In this document: piece by piece, positions 1 to 7,919 of the stretch
How the letters are laid out: every line of letters begins with the position of its first letter
Numbering within the stretch: the first letter of the stretch is position 1
DNA from: an uncultured Campylobacter sp.
Lineage (GTDB): Bacteria; Campylobacterota; Campylobacteria; Campylobacterales; Campylobacteraceae
Direction of reading: 5' to 3'
Assembly: GCF_938030685.1 (NCBI RefSeq)
Contig: NZ_CALHHX010000168.1
Span: 7,743-71,742, forward strand
DNA: 64,000 nt
The notes under the pieces: generated by a model
Databases searched by the model: none
Told to the model about the DNA's origin: nothing
The model's input: only the letters and a program-made list of their open reading frames with translations
Translations under genes and position numbers: made by a program

Positions 1-1
1 C

Positions 2-277
2 GGCAGCGATACCTCCGACATCAAGGCAGCCGTAAGCTACGGCGTAGTTAAGATGAATATCGACACCGACACGCAGTGGGCATTTTGGGACGGCGTGCGC
101 GCTTATGAGGTCAAAAATCGCGGCTATTTGCAGGCTCAAATCGGCAATCCGGAAGGTGAGGATAAACCGAATAAAAAATTCTACGATCCTCGCAAGTGGC
201 TGAGGGCAGGCGAGCAGAGTATGGTGGCGCGCTTGCAGGTCGCATTTGACAATCTAAATTGCCTAAATAGGAACTAA
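2..277 (+). CDS. fba: Class II fructose-bisphosphate aldolase, C-terminal part
   Basis: This is the last 91 codons of a gene that begins before the window. The frame is open from base 2 and ends at a TAA at 275. The peptide starts GSDTSDIKAAVSYGVVKMNIDTD, the conserved region where class II (zinc-dependent) aldolases bind the phosphate of the sugar and place the catalytic loop, followed by the usual C-terminal helix with YDPRKWLRAGE. The enzyme interconverts fructose 1,6-bisphosphate with glyceraldehyde 3-phosphate and dihydroxyacetone phosphate, mainly for gluconeogenesis in campylobacters. The next gene starts one base after its stop, so the two are probably cotranscribed. The family call is secure; the N-terminus is not visible. 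Confidence 0.93.
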   Translation, partial: GSDTSDIKAAVSYGVVKMNIDTDTQWAFWDGVRAYEVKNRGYLQAQIGNPEGEDKPNKKFYDPRKWLRAGEQSMVARLQVAFDNLNCLNRN

Positions 278-278
278 T

Positions 279-1568
279 ATGGATCGCCCGAATAACGAAG
301 TGCTCGATATCACGCTACCTGAGGCGAAGGAGCGCTCGCTAGCGGGCGTTTTTTTTAAGATCGCAGCTCTGCCGATCGCGGTTTTTGTGGTGTTTTTGCT
401 GGGCTATTTGGGGCTTATCGGGCTGAAGGTAGAGACGCACTCGATCCTAATGCTTGCGGTTTTGCTCATTATTGCACTAATTTTAGCTCGTCATAATGCA
501 GAATATGGCTGCTTAAATTTTCAAAATAATATCGATGATTTCAAGCGAGAGCTAAAAAATTACATCGTCGCCAATCTCCTAAGCATTGGCGGTAAGAAAA
601 AATCCGATGCCAGCTTTGATCTTTTTGTGGACGAATACGGCTATTCGCTGCGTAATCAAAACTACGCTTCCGTCGCATCGGCAGTCTTTCCGATGCTTGG
701 AATTTTAGGAACTTTCATCTCGATTGCGATTTCGATGCCACACTTTTCCTCAAGTAATATTGATGGGCTCGAAACCGAGATCGCGCAGCTTCTAGGCGGC
801 GTAGGTACAGCATTTTACGTCTCGATCTATGGAATCTTTTTGGCGCTTTGGTGGATATATTTTGAGAAAAAGGGCATTAGCAAATATGAGCGCCTGCTCA
901 TCAAATACAAAAATTCCACTAAAAATTTTTTCTGGAACAAAGACGAAATAACACAGGGCTATCTGAGTGAAATTTTAAACGCTAATTCTGAAATTTCGCG
1001 CTCATTTGCGATGATGAGCTCTACGAATTTTACCGAAAGGCTAAACCGCCTAATCGATGAAAAAATCGGCGCTTTTGAAAGCGTGATGGAAGCTGAGAAG
1101 CGAAGTATGGCGATTACACAAGAAGAGCTTGAAAAAGCAGGAGAGATGGTCCAAAGGACAAATCTCGCTCACGGCGAGTTAGATAAGAGCTTCGCTCAAA
1201 TTTTATCTGCGCTCAAGTCCGTGTCTGCAAGCCTAATCGAAATTCAAAACGGAATTTCCGCGCAGTATCTAAGCCAGTCCAAGGCTTTAACGGACGGACA
1301 AGGCGAGCTGGCTAACGTTACGAATGCATTAAGCGCTCAAATAAAGAGCCTAAATGCCTCCTTAGGTGGGTTTGCGGGCGAAATTTCAAGTTCGCAGAAT
1401 GCTTACGCCGCTAAAATTGACGCTAGCTTTAAAGGGCTAAGCGCGGATTTGAAGGCACTTTTAGGTGGAGAGGGCGCTGCGCGGACGAGCAACGAAAGCA
1501 TCATCGAAGAGCTTCGAAAAACGCTTGCGAGCATCGATGAAAAAGCACTTTTAGATGAAAACGAATAA
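279..1568 (+). CDS. MotA/TolQ/ExbB-type proton-channel protein with long coiled-coil tail
   Basis: The 429-residue protein has four predicted membrane segments at about residues 24-48, 54-71, 132-153 and 171-194. The third carries the Pro/Gly-rich FPMLGILGTFISIAISMP signature of MotA/TolQ/ExbB channels. Residues 200-429 form a long Ala/Lys/Glu/Ser-rich tail, likely coiled coil, lying in the cytoplasm. That tail makes it far longer than flagellar MotA (about 255 residues) or ExbB, and resembles ZorA-type stator subunits. It overlaps the next gene, an OmpA-domain MotB-like partner, by 14 bases, so the two are expected to form one ion-driven complex. The start at 279 has an AGGAAC ribosome site. 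From memory, C. jejuni has a similar pair after fba (Cj0598-Cj0599). What it powers is unknown. Confidence 0.85.
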   Translation: MDRPNNEVLDITLPEAKERSLAGVFFKIAALPIAVFVVFLLGYLGLIGLKVETHSILMLAVLLIIALILARHNAEYGCLNFQNNIDDFKRELKNYIVANLLSIGGKKKSDASFDLFVDEYGYSLRNQNYASVASAVFPMLGILGTFISIAISMPHFSSSNIDGLETEIAQLLGGVGTAFYVSIYGIFLALWWIYFEKKGISKYERLLIKYKNSTKNFFWNKDEITQGYLSEILNANSEISRSFAMMSSTNFTERLNRLIDEKIGAFESVMEAEKRSMAITQEELEKAGEMVQRTNLAHGELDKSFAQILSALKSVSASLIEIQNGISAQYLSQSKALTDGQGELANVTNALSAQIKSLNASLGGFAGEISSSQNAYAAKIDASFKGLSADLKALLGGEGAARTSNESIIEELRKTLASIDEKALLDENE

Positions 1569-2577
1569 CGAAGAAAAAGAGACCTTTTGGATCGCGTACG
1601 CCGATTTGATGGCGGGGCTGCTTTTTGTTTTCGTGCTTTTAGTAGGCGGCATCATCGTCAAATACTTCCTCACGCAAAGCAACCTGCAGGAGAAAGAAAG
1701 CCAAATTTCAAGTGCGCTAGCAAGCCTGCAAAGCCAGGAGAAAAAAAGCGCCGAGCTTGAAGCGCTGAATAAAATTTTTAGCGACCAGCTTGAGAAGCTG
1801 AACATAGAAAACACCGACCTTCGCAAGCAAAATTCCATCTACTTCATACAGATCGAAGATCTAACCGAGATGGCGGAGAAGCTGAAAAAAGAGAATTTAG
1901 ACATCAACTCGCTTCTGCAAAAAGTGCGCGACGACGCCAACGCTACGATCAGCCAAAACGAGCTTAAAATCGCCTTTTTACTCGATCAGCTTACGCAGAA
2001 GCAGAGCGATTTTAATAAAATTTTACAGGACCTCAACGTCACGAAAAACCGCATCCGCAACCTCACCGGAATGAAGGTCAAGATCATCGCCGATCTGAAG
2101 GAGAAGCTGGGCGGCAAGATCCGCATCGACAACGAAAGCGGCGCGATGACGCTAAGCTCGTCGATCCTTTTCGACAAAGGCTCAAGCGAGCTTAAAGAGG
2201 GCGCCAAAGAGGCGCTCCGCTCGACGCTGCAGAGCTATTTTGCCGCGCTTTTGAATAACGATGAAATTCGCGAAAATTTAGATCAGATCATCATCGAGGG
2301 GCACACGGACAGCGACGGCGGGTATTTGTATAACTTAGAGCTCTCGCAAAACAGGGCGTTTGCGGTGATGGATTTCATCAATTCGTGGAATAAAGATGAG
2401 CGGCTGCAAAAATATCTCATCGCCAGCGGTCGCAGCTACACGCAGCCCGTGATGCGCAGAGGCGTCGAGGACAAGGACGCCAGCCGCCGCATCGAGATCA
2501 AATTTACTCTCTCAAACAAAGAGGCGATGGAGGAGATCAGGAAATTTTTGCAGTTCGACGCGAACGCTACGAATTAG
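1555..2577 (+). CDS. MotB-like OmpA-family protein (stator partner)
   Basis: The 340-residue protein starts with a short cytoplasmic end and one membrane helix (about 18-39). Just before the helix is AYADLMAGLLFVF, whose Asp17 matches the proton-carrying Asp of MotB and ZorB. Residues about 45-170 are a long Glu/Lys/Gln/Asn coiled coil. The C-terminal 140 residues form an OmpA/MotB peptidoglycan-binding domain, visible in ILFDKGSSELKEGA and IIEGHTDSDGG, and ending near ASRRIEIKF. The inferred role is a stator that couples ion flow through the upstream channel to a peptidoglycan-anchored machine. No nuclease or helicase gene of a Zorya defence system follows; the next gene is on the other strand. 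Confidence 0.85.
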   Translation: MKTNNEEKETFWIAYADLMAGLLFVFVLLVGGIIVKYFLTQSNLQEKESQISSALASLQSQEKKSAELEALNKIFSDQLEKLNIENTDLRKQNSIYFIQIEDLTEMAEKLKKENLDINSLLQKVRDDANATISQNELKIAFLLDQLTQKQSDFNKILQDLNVTKNRIRNLTGMKVKIIADLKEKLGGKIRIDNESGAMTLSSSILFDKGSSELKEGAKEALRSTLQSYFAALLNNDEIRENLDQIIIEGHTDSDGGYLYNLELSQNRAFAVMDFINSWNKDERLQKYLIASGRSYTQPVMRRGVEDKDASRRIEIKFTLSNKEAMEEIRKFLQFDANATN

Positions 2578-2587
2578 AAGCTCGCCC

Positions 2588-2676
2588 TTAACGGCTCGCT
2601 CGAAATTTTAGCCCGCAAAGGGGAGAGCTTAAAATTTTAAAATTCCTAAAGAATTAACGGCTCATCTGAAATTTTA
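2588..2676. repeat. Imperfect direct repeat in 319-bp gene-free spacer
   Basis: Two 23-base copies lie at 2588-2610 and 2654-2676. Both begin TTAACGGCTC and end GAAATTTTA, differing only at four bases in the middle (19 of 23 identical). A third TTAACGG starts at 2674. They sit in the spacer 2578-2896 between the OmpA-like gene and the convergent Sel1 gene. The rest of the spacer is AAATTTTA boxes and GC-rich linkers, with no open frame I would support and no convincing terminator. Confidence 0.5.
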
Positions 2677-2896
2677 ACGGCGGCGGAGCGCATCCCTTTA
2701 TTTTAGCACGAATGTCGTATTTGGCGGCTTGCTAAATTTTACGCAGTGCCTACGCAGCATCTGCCGCGGCGGAATGGGTTTAAATTTTAAGTCCGCGCAT
2801 TTTGCGCGCTTTTAGTGTTGCCCTGCGGATGATATAGTCTAAATTTAGATCTTTAAATTTAAGCGGATTTCGCGAGCGGTTTAAAATTTAAATGGA

Positions 2897-3943
2897 TTAA
2901 AAGCCTTGTTCGTTTAGCTTTCTATATCCGTCACAACCGGCTTTGGATCCCAAAGCGCAAGCCTTATTTAAATATTTTTTTGCAGTATTCGCGTCCTGCC
3001 CCACGCCTTTGCCATAGAAATATAAAACTCCGAGATTATAACAGCTGTCGCCAAATCCCAAGTCGCAAGCCTCAGAATATAATTCGTTTGCTTTTTTATA
3101 ATCTTGATTCACACCCTTACCTAAATTATATAAAACACCCATATTGTAGCATCCTTTGGCCATTCCTAAATTGCAAGCTTTAGAATATAATTCGAACGCT
3201 TTCTTGTAATTTTGTTTTACGCCACTGCCATCTTCATATGAAGCTCCAAGATTATAACACCCTTCGGCAATCTCCAAATCGCAGGCCTTAGAATAGAATT
3301 GATTTGCTTTTTGGTAGTCTTGCTTTACGCTGCCATCTCCTTTTTCGTATAAAACTCCAAGATTATGACAGCTTTCGCCATGTTTCAAATCGCAAGCTTT
3401 TGAATATAGCTCGCTTGCTTTTTTGTAGTTCTGTTCTACGCCTTCGCCAGATGCATATAAAAGCCCGAGATTGTAGCATCCGTCACCTTCTTGCAAATCG
3501 CAAGCTTTGGAAAGCAGTTCAGTCGCCTTTTTGTAATCTTTCTTTACCCCTTTGCCTGAGTAGTATAAAACACCCAGATTGCCGCAAGCTATGCTATTTT
3601 TTAAGTCGCAAGCCTTAGAATATAGTTCGGCCGCTTTTTTATAATCTTGTTCTGCGCCCTTGCCGTATTCGTATGACGCCCCTAAGGTAGTGCAACCCCA
3701 GCCATCGCCCAAATTACAGGCTTTAGAATTTAGCTCTTTTGCTTTCTCATAATCCTGCTTCACACCATCCCCTGAATAGTATGCCATGGCGAGATTTACG
3801 CATGCTAAGGTGTTGTTGCTATCGCATTCGCTTTGCAACTTGCTTATACCGGGATCGTCTTGTTCTGCCGACGACAAAGCCGTGGCCCCCGCCGACGATA
3901 CAGCCGCCGCCGTGGCGATCAGCGCTAAAAATATCTTTTTCAT
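2897..3943 (-). CDS. Secreted Sel1-repeat (Hcp-like, cysteine-rich) protein
   Basis: The 348-residue protein has a signal peptide (MKKIFLALIATAAAVSSAGA) and then eight tandem Sel1/TPR-like repeats of 36-37 residues. Each follows the pattern GCxNLGxLYxxGxGVxQDYxKA, with ELYSKACDL closing the repeat. Each repeat has two cysteines in the positions that form the intra-repeat disulphides of Helicobacter cysteine-rich (Hcp) proteins, so the fold should be an oxidised periplasmic or secreted solenoid. Such proteins act as scaffolds or host-interacting factors; older claims of penicillin binding apply only to some members. It lies alone, convergent with the upstream pair and divergent from hisD. The partner or ligand is unknown. 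Confidence 0.88.
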   Translation of the reverse strand: MKKIFLALIATAAAVSSAGATALSSAEQDDPGISKLQSECDSNNTLACVNLAMAYYSGDGVKQDYEKAKELNSKACNLGDGWGCTTLGASYEYGKGAEQDYKKAAELYSKACDLKNSIACGNLGVLYYSGKGVKKDYKKATELLSKACDLQEGDGCYNLGLLYASGEGVEQNYKKASELYSKACDLKHGESCHNLGVLYEKGDGSVKQDYQKANQFYSKACDLEIAEGCYNLGASYEDGSGVKQNYKKAFELYSKACNLGMAKGCYNMGVLYNLGKGVNQDYKKANELYSEACDLGFGDSCYNLGVLYFYGKGVGQDANTAKKYLNKACALGSKAGCDGYRKLNEQGF

Positions 3944-4090
3944 ACATCACTCCGTCTGAAATTTAGGCTATTTTATTTCATTTTCGCTTAATCTTTTGAA
4001 AATCGGCGAGCTATAAATTTGCGCGGTCGCAAGCTTAAAGGCGAAATTTAGCAAAAAGCGTTAAAATTCCAAGCATTACAAGGAGCAAAA

Positions 4091-5380
4091 ATGAAAATTT
4101 TAAAAAGCACGAAGGCAAATTTCAAAGAGGAGTTTGCAAGGCTGGTGCGCCGCGGCGAGACGGATATGAGATCGGTAATGCCCGTCGTAAGCGGCATCAT
4201 CGAGGAGATCAGAGCGCGCGGCGATGAGGCGCTGAGCGAGCAGATAGAGAAATTTGACAGATGGCGCGTGCAGGGCGATCTGGCTATCACGCAAGAGCAG
4301 ATGAGCCGTGCCTACGAAGGTCTAAGCGCAGAGCTTAAAAACGCGCTACAGGTCGCATACGAGCGCATCTACGCTTATCATGAAAAACAGCTTGAGAGAA
4401 GCTGGTTTAGCTTCGATCCAAGCGGCGCGATGCTTGGGCAAAAGATCACGCCGGTAGATCGCGCGGGGCTGTATATCCCTGGCGGCAAGGCGGCGTATCC
4501 AAGCTCGCTTCTGATGAACGCTATCCCGGCAATCGTCGCGGGCGTGGAGGATATCAGCGTCTGCACCCCCGCCGTGGGCGGCACCGTAAATGAGCTACTG
4601 CTTGCGGCGATGCATGTGCTGGGGATCAAAAAGGCCTACAAGGTGGGCGGCGCAAGCGCGATCGCGGCGATGGCATACGGTACGCGCACGATCGGCAAGG
4701 TCGATGTCATCACAGGCCCTGGGAATATCTTCGTCGCAACCGCTAAAAAACTCGTGTTTGGCGACGTGAATATCGATATGATCGCGGGCCCTAGCGAAGT
4801 GGGCATCATCGCAAACGCTGCGGCAAATCCGCGCAACATCGCCGTGGATCTGCTTAGCCAAGCCGAGCACGACGAGATCGCAAGCAGCTTTTTGATAAGC
4901 GACGATGAAAAATTCGCTCTTGCCGTCGCAGAGCACATCGAGCGCGAGCTGCCTACGCTCGCGCGCGAGCCGATCGCTCGCGCCAGCGTGCAAAACAAGG
5001 GCGCAATCATCATCGCGCGCGATATGAACGAATGCGTGGGGCTAATGAACGAGCTTGCGGTCGAGCACCTCGAGATCGCGACCGAGAACGCCTACGAGCT
5101 GCTTCCGCGCATACGCCACGCAGGCGCGATATTTTTGGGCCACTACACGCCAGAGGCGATGGGCGATTATCTCGCAGGCCCTAACCACACGTTGCCGACC
5201 GGCGGAAGCGCGCGATTTTTTTCGCCTTTGGGGGTTTATAACTTCATCAAACGAAGCTCGATCATAGCGCTAAATAAGTGCGCCATAGATGAGCTCGGAG
5301 GCGCGTGCATGGCGCTAGCGGACGCAGAGGGGCTCGGCGCGCATAAAAAATCGGTGCAGATCAGATTTGATGAGAAGTGA
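4091..5380 (+). CDS. hisD: Histidinol dehydrogenase
   Basis: The 429-residue protein has the full length of HisD, which oxidises L-histidinol to L-histidine in two NAD-dependent steps, the last part of histidine synthesis. Family hallmarks are visible in order: PVDRAGLYIPGGKAAYPSSLLMNAIPA, the dinucleotide-binding ITGPGNIFVATAKK, IAGPSEVGI, the zinc/substrate region DLLSQAEHDE, the catalytic AVEHLEI, and GPNHTLPTGGSARF. The start at 4091 is preceded by AAGGAGCAAAA, a strong ribosome site. No other his genes are adjacent, as is common in campylobacters where the pathway is scattered. The gene is markedly GC-rich compared with the spacers around it. Confidence 0.97.
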   Translation: MKILKSTKANFKEEFARLVRRGETDMRSVMPVVSGIIEEIRARGDEALSEQIEKFDRWRVQGDLAITQEQMSRAYEGLSAELKNALQVAYERIYAYHEKQLERSWFSFDPSGAMLGQKITPVDRAGLYIPGGKAAYPSSLLMNAIPAIVAGVEDISVCTPAVGGTVNELLLAAMHVLGIKKAYKVGGASAIAAMAYGTRTIGKVDVITGPGNIFVATAKKLVFGDVNIDMIAGPSEVGIIANAAANPRNIAVDLLSQAEHDEIASSFLISDDEKFALAVAEHIERELPTLAREPIARASVQNKGAIIIARDMNECVGLMNELAVEHLEIATENAYELLPRIRHAGAIFLGHYTPEAMGDYLAGPNHTLPTGGSARFFSPLGVYNFIKRSSIIALNKCAIDELGGACMALADAEGLGAHKKSVQIRFDEK

Positions 5381-5593
5381 TTTTACGCTGCAACCCCAAG
5401 AGGCGGCGAGGACCGAATTTTAAAGAGCACCGGCGGCAGTTGCGAAACCAAAAGCTGAAATTTTAAAATTTAAAGATGAGTTAAATTTTAAAAAACGTAA
5501 GCGTCGCAGCGAGAGTAAAATTTTAAAATTTCAAAAGCGCTATAAATTTAAAAAAATAGCCGTATTTGATTAAAATTTAAGGCAAATTTACTA

Positions 5594-5615
5594 AGCGAAA
5601 TGATATACTTTCGCT
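5594..5615 (+). promoter_or_regulatory. Promoter -10 box inside an inverted repeat (possible operator)
   Basis: AGCGAAA (5594-5600) and TTTCGCT (5609-5615) form a perfect 7-base inverted repeat with an 8-base centre. The centre carries TATACT (5604-5609), a good -10 element located 29 bases before the ATG of the small periplasmic gene at 5638. A symmetric site over a -10 box is where a repressor would act. The regulator is unknown and the site could be coincidental. Confidence 0.45.
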
Positions 5616-5637
5616 GATTTTTTACAAGGAGAGAAAA

Positions 5638-5928
5638 ATGAAAAAATCACTTTTAGTTTTGGCTAGTTTTGGCTTTGCGCTAAGTCTTAGCGCCGCAGAT
5701 CTTTCAGATAGCTGCAAAGAGTACTTCGCAGAGCTTGATAAGATGGTTGATACCTACAAACAAGCGGGTCAAGAGCAGCAGGTCAAGATGTATGAGGATC
5801 AAAAAAAGCAGTCTATGGATCAGATCAGCGCACTTCCTAAGGAGCAGCAAGAGGCCACTTGCAAACAAGCTAAAGAGATATTTAAGCAGATGATGGATCA
5901 GATGAAACAACAAGGCGCTATGAAATAA
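5638..5928 (+). CDS. Small periplasmic protein, DUF5339-like
   Basis: The 96-residue protein has a clear signal peptide (MKKSLLVLASFGFALSLSAA) and a mature part of about 76 residues that is helical and rich in Gln, Lys and Met. Two cysteines (SCKEYF and ATCKQA) bracket the domain and may form a disulphide. The arrangement resembles the small helical DUF5339 proteins of campylobacters; that assignment is from memory. The start has a strong AAGGAGAG ribosome site. It is a single-gene unit with its own promoter (see the inverted repeat at 5594). The function is not known. Confidence 0.8.
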   Translation: MKKSLLVLASFGFALSLSAADLSDSCKEYFAELDKMVDTYKQAGQEQQVKMYEDQKKQSMDQISALPKEQQEATCKQAKEIFKQMMDQMKQQGAMK

Positions 5929-6391
5929 ATACCTTCGCGGGCATGATGATGCCTTCTTCAGTCGCGGCGATGCGATATCGTCGCGATTAATTCTTTTTAA
6001 ACTCACACTTTTATTTTAAAAATTTTTAAATTTTAAAATTTGGATGTTTTATCCTCGCTGCTTTCGGGGCGCACCAAGAATTTCAGATTTGATATTTAGC
6101 TTGTTGCAGGAAGTCAAAACCAATAAAGCGCTCGTCGTCGTTAAAATGCTCCGCAAGGCGACGCATCTTAGTGGGACGCTGCGGTGCACCAAAGATTTAC
6201 GAGCCGTTTTGGCGCGGCTCGAAACAGCGCCTCATCAATATGATGAATTCGAGGCTCGGTTTGAGCGTTATTTTATCGCGATTTGAAATAGCTGGGCTCA
6301 TAGATAGAGCAAATTCGCGTCTCAGTTTGCGGCTCTGCTTATGAATTTACGGCTTTACGACCAAAAACATCTCGCAAGATCGGCTTGGATT
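5929..6391. other. Gene-free spacer
   Basis: No supported gene. An 80-codon open frame at 6044-6286 has no ribosome site and a composition unlike the neighbouring proteins, so I leave it out. The segment holds a run of AAATTTTTAAATTTTAAAATTT and a loosely repeated GCACCAAxGATTT phrase. Confidence 0.5.
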
Positions 6392-7010
6392 TTAATCCTT
6401 AGTAACGATCGTGCCGTTTTGTATTTCGTGCACGCAGACATTTCTGTGCAGCTCTTTATCGCTATCAAAAGTATAGTAGTGCGTTGTTACTGTGCAGCGT
6501 AAATCGGCGTCGATGACGAACTCCTGCTTGGCGCGCATCGGCGGCTTGCTTTTACCGCAGTGCACGTAATCGGCGTAAATTTCGCGACAATCGCTTATAC
6601 GAAATGCGTCGTTTAAAAGGCACATAAAAACATATTCGTGCCCGTGCTTGCTATCTTGGAAATCCCCCAGATAAAGCCTTAGCAGAATTGTTTTGGCGCT
6701 CTTTTTTTGGCAAACGACAAGCCCTTATGTCTTTGATCCTCTCCCAATACGCGCTTAGATTGTCGATTAAAAAGTTCTCCTTTGCGAACGAAAACAGCTC
6801 ATTTTTATCAAGTAAATTTTTATCGATAGCCGCTAAGGGCGAAATTTCTCCCGGATAGCGTATCGGCAGTTGCGCGATCGGCAGATCGTCGTAAATATCT
6901 TTCATACTCTGATAAATCTCCGGTCGCGGCGCATCGCCTCCCTTAGCCGCAGCATTTTCCATGCCGCATAGCGCAAGTAGACACAGCAAAAATATCCACA
7001 CCTTTTTCAT
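6392..7010 (-). pseudogene. Secreted protein gene split by a frameshift at an A7 run
   Basis: Read on the minus strand, the gene starts at ATG 7010 (after GGGGATGGGGAATGCT) with a signal peptide (MKKVWIFLLCLLALCGMENAAA). The frame runs to a stop at 6651. The adjacent frame continues without a stop through LYLGDFQDSKHGHEYVF and MCLLNDAFRISDCREIY to 6392. The two frames meet at seven A residues (plus-strand T run 6702-6708): removing one A joins RACRLPKK to SAKTILLRLYLGDF and gives one protein of about 205 residues with a cysteine-containing C-terminal half. It may be a true lesion, an on/off homopolymer switch, transcriptional slippage or a sequencing error. No family is recognised. Confidence 0.65.
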
Positions 7011-7217
7011 AGCATTCCCCATCCCCCCTGTTTCGGTCGCAATCTCTTTGCTCCTGATCATACTGCAAATTTTAAAGCCTTAATATGAAGAAAAAAGATC
7101 AAAAATCAAAGCGTCGCTTTTACAGCCATCCTTAGCCATCTTTTTCTATTTTGCCTTTGCTTTTGGGCTAATTTAATCCGAGCCCTCTTGTTCTTGTGTG
7201 AAATGGACGATGCGCGA

Positions 7218-7919
7218 TTATTCGTCATCCTGAGCCTTTTCGGTGAAGCTAACGATGCGCGGAGCTGCGATGCGCGCGTAATCCCGCGCGTTTAAAATGA
7301 TCGAGTGATCGAGCAAGCCCGCGTTGAAAGCGATCTCATCAAAGCGTCCGAACAGCGACGGATCGGCGATTAGCAGCAGTTTGTCGTGGAAGCTAAAGGG
7401 TGGCACCGAGCCGATGACGCAGTCCGTGAGATCGCCCACTTCATCAGGGCTTACGAGCGATGCTTTCGTGCCGCCGAGCCCCTCTGCCAAGCGCTTTAAA
7501 TCGGTTTTATGATCGGCTGCGAAGACCGCTAGGACGTAAATTCTGCCGTTTCTGCCCGCGGGTTTGTCGCTAGGAAGCTTCAGCTGCTGCGGCACGTTTG
7601 CGCAAATTTGATCGGCGGTTAAAGTTAAATTTCCCGCGCAGGCGCCGTTTTCGCAGCCTTGAGCGCTCGCAAAGCTGGAAGCATTGGAGTTTTGCGCGTC
7701 ATCGGCGCTTACTAAATTTAAATTTTGCGAAAAAGAAATTTGCCCATCCTTAAAGCCCTTGATCGTGCAAACCAGCGCCTTTGCGCCCTGTCCTAGCTGC
7801 GTGCCGCGGATTTTGGCGACTTCGGCGGATGTGCCCGCGCTTTCGTGAGCTACGACGCGGAAGCGCGCCCCCTGCCGCGTCAAAAGCTCTTTTAGGTTTT
7901 CAAAAATTCTCTCTGACAT
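7218..7919 (-). CDS. YbaK/EbsC-family aminoacyl-tRNA editing protein with insertion
   Basis: The protein belongs to the YbaK/ProX superfamily, which hydrolyses mischarged tRNAs such as Cys- or Ala-tRNA(Pro) in trans. Visible landmarks are VVAHESAGTSAEVAKIRGTQLGQGAKALV near the N-terminus, IYVLAVFAADHKTDLKRLA, and VSPDEVGDLTDCVIGSVPPFSF with LLLIADPSLFGRFDEIAFNAG near the end. It is about 233 residues, against about 160 for typical members. The extra length is a single Asn/Ser/Ala-rich stretch of about 65 residues (bases 7545-7751) between KGFKDG and the conserved IYVLAV strand. I chose the ATG at 7919 because AAGGAGAGAGC lies just upstream; an in-frame ATG seven codons earlier has no such site. 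Confidence 0.85.
   Translation of the reverse strand: MSERIFENLKELLTRQGARFRVVAHESAGTSAEVAKIRGTQLGQGAKALVCTIKGFKDGQISFSQNLNLVSADDAQNSNASSFASAQGCENGACAGNLTLTADQICANVPQQLKLPSDKPAGRNGRIYVLAVFAADHKTDLKRLAEGLGGTKASLVSPDEVGDLTDCVIGSVPPFSFHDKLLLIADPSLFGRFDEIAFNAGLLDHSIILNARDYARIAAPRIVSFTEKAQDDE

Noticed and set aside
279..2577. Complete Zorya defence system
   Set aside because: Only the ZorA- and ZorB-like genes are present. The next gene is a Sel1 protein on the opposite strand and no ZorC, ZorD or ZorE-like product is nearby.
4595..5013. Long minus-strand frames inside hisD
   Set aside because: Shadows of the GC-rich hisD codons; no ribosome site and no motif.
6044..6286. 80-codon plus-strand open frame
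   Set aside because: No ribosome site, no export signal and a composition typical of chance reading; nothing in it recalls a family.
6702..6708. Classical -1 ribosomal frameshift (A AAA AAG)
   Set aside because: The zero frame reads CCA AAA AAA GAG, so joining the frames needs a +1 change (loss of one base), not the -1 slip of dnaX-type sites.
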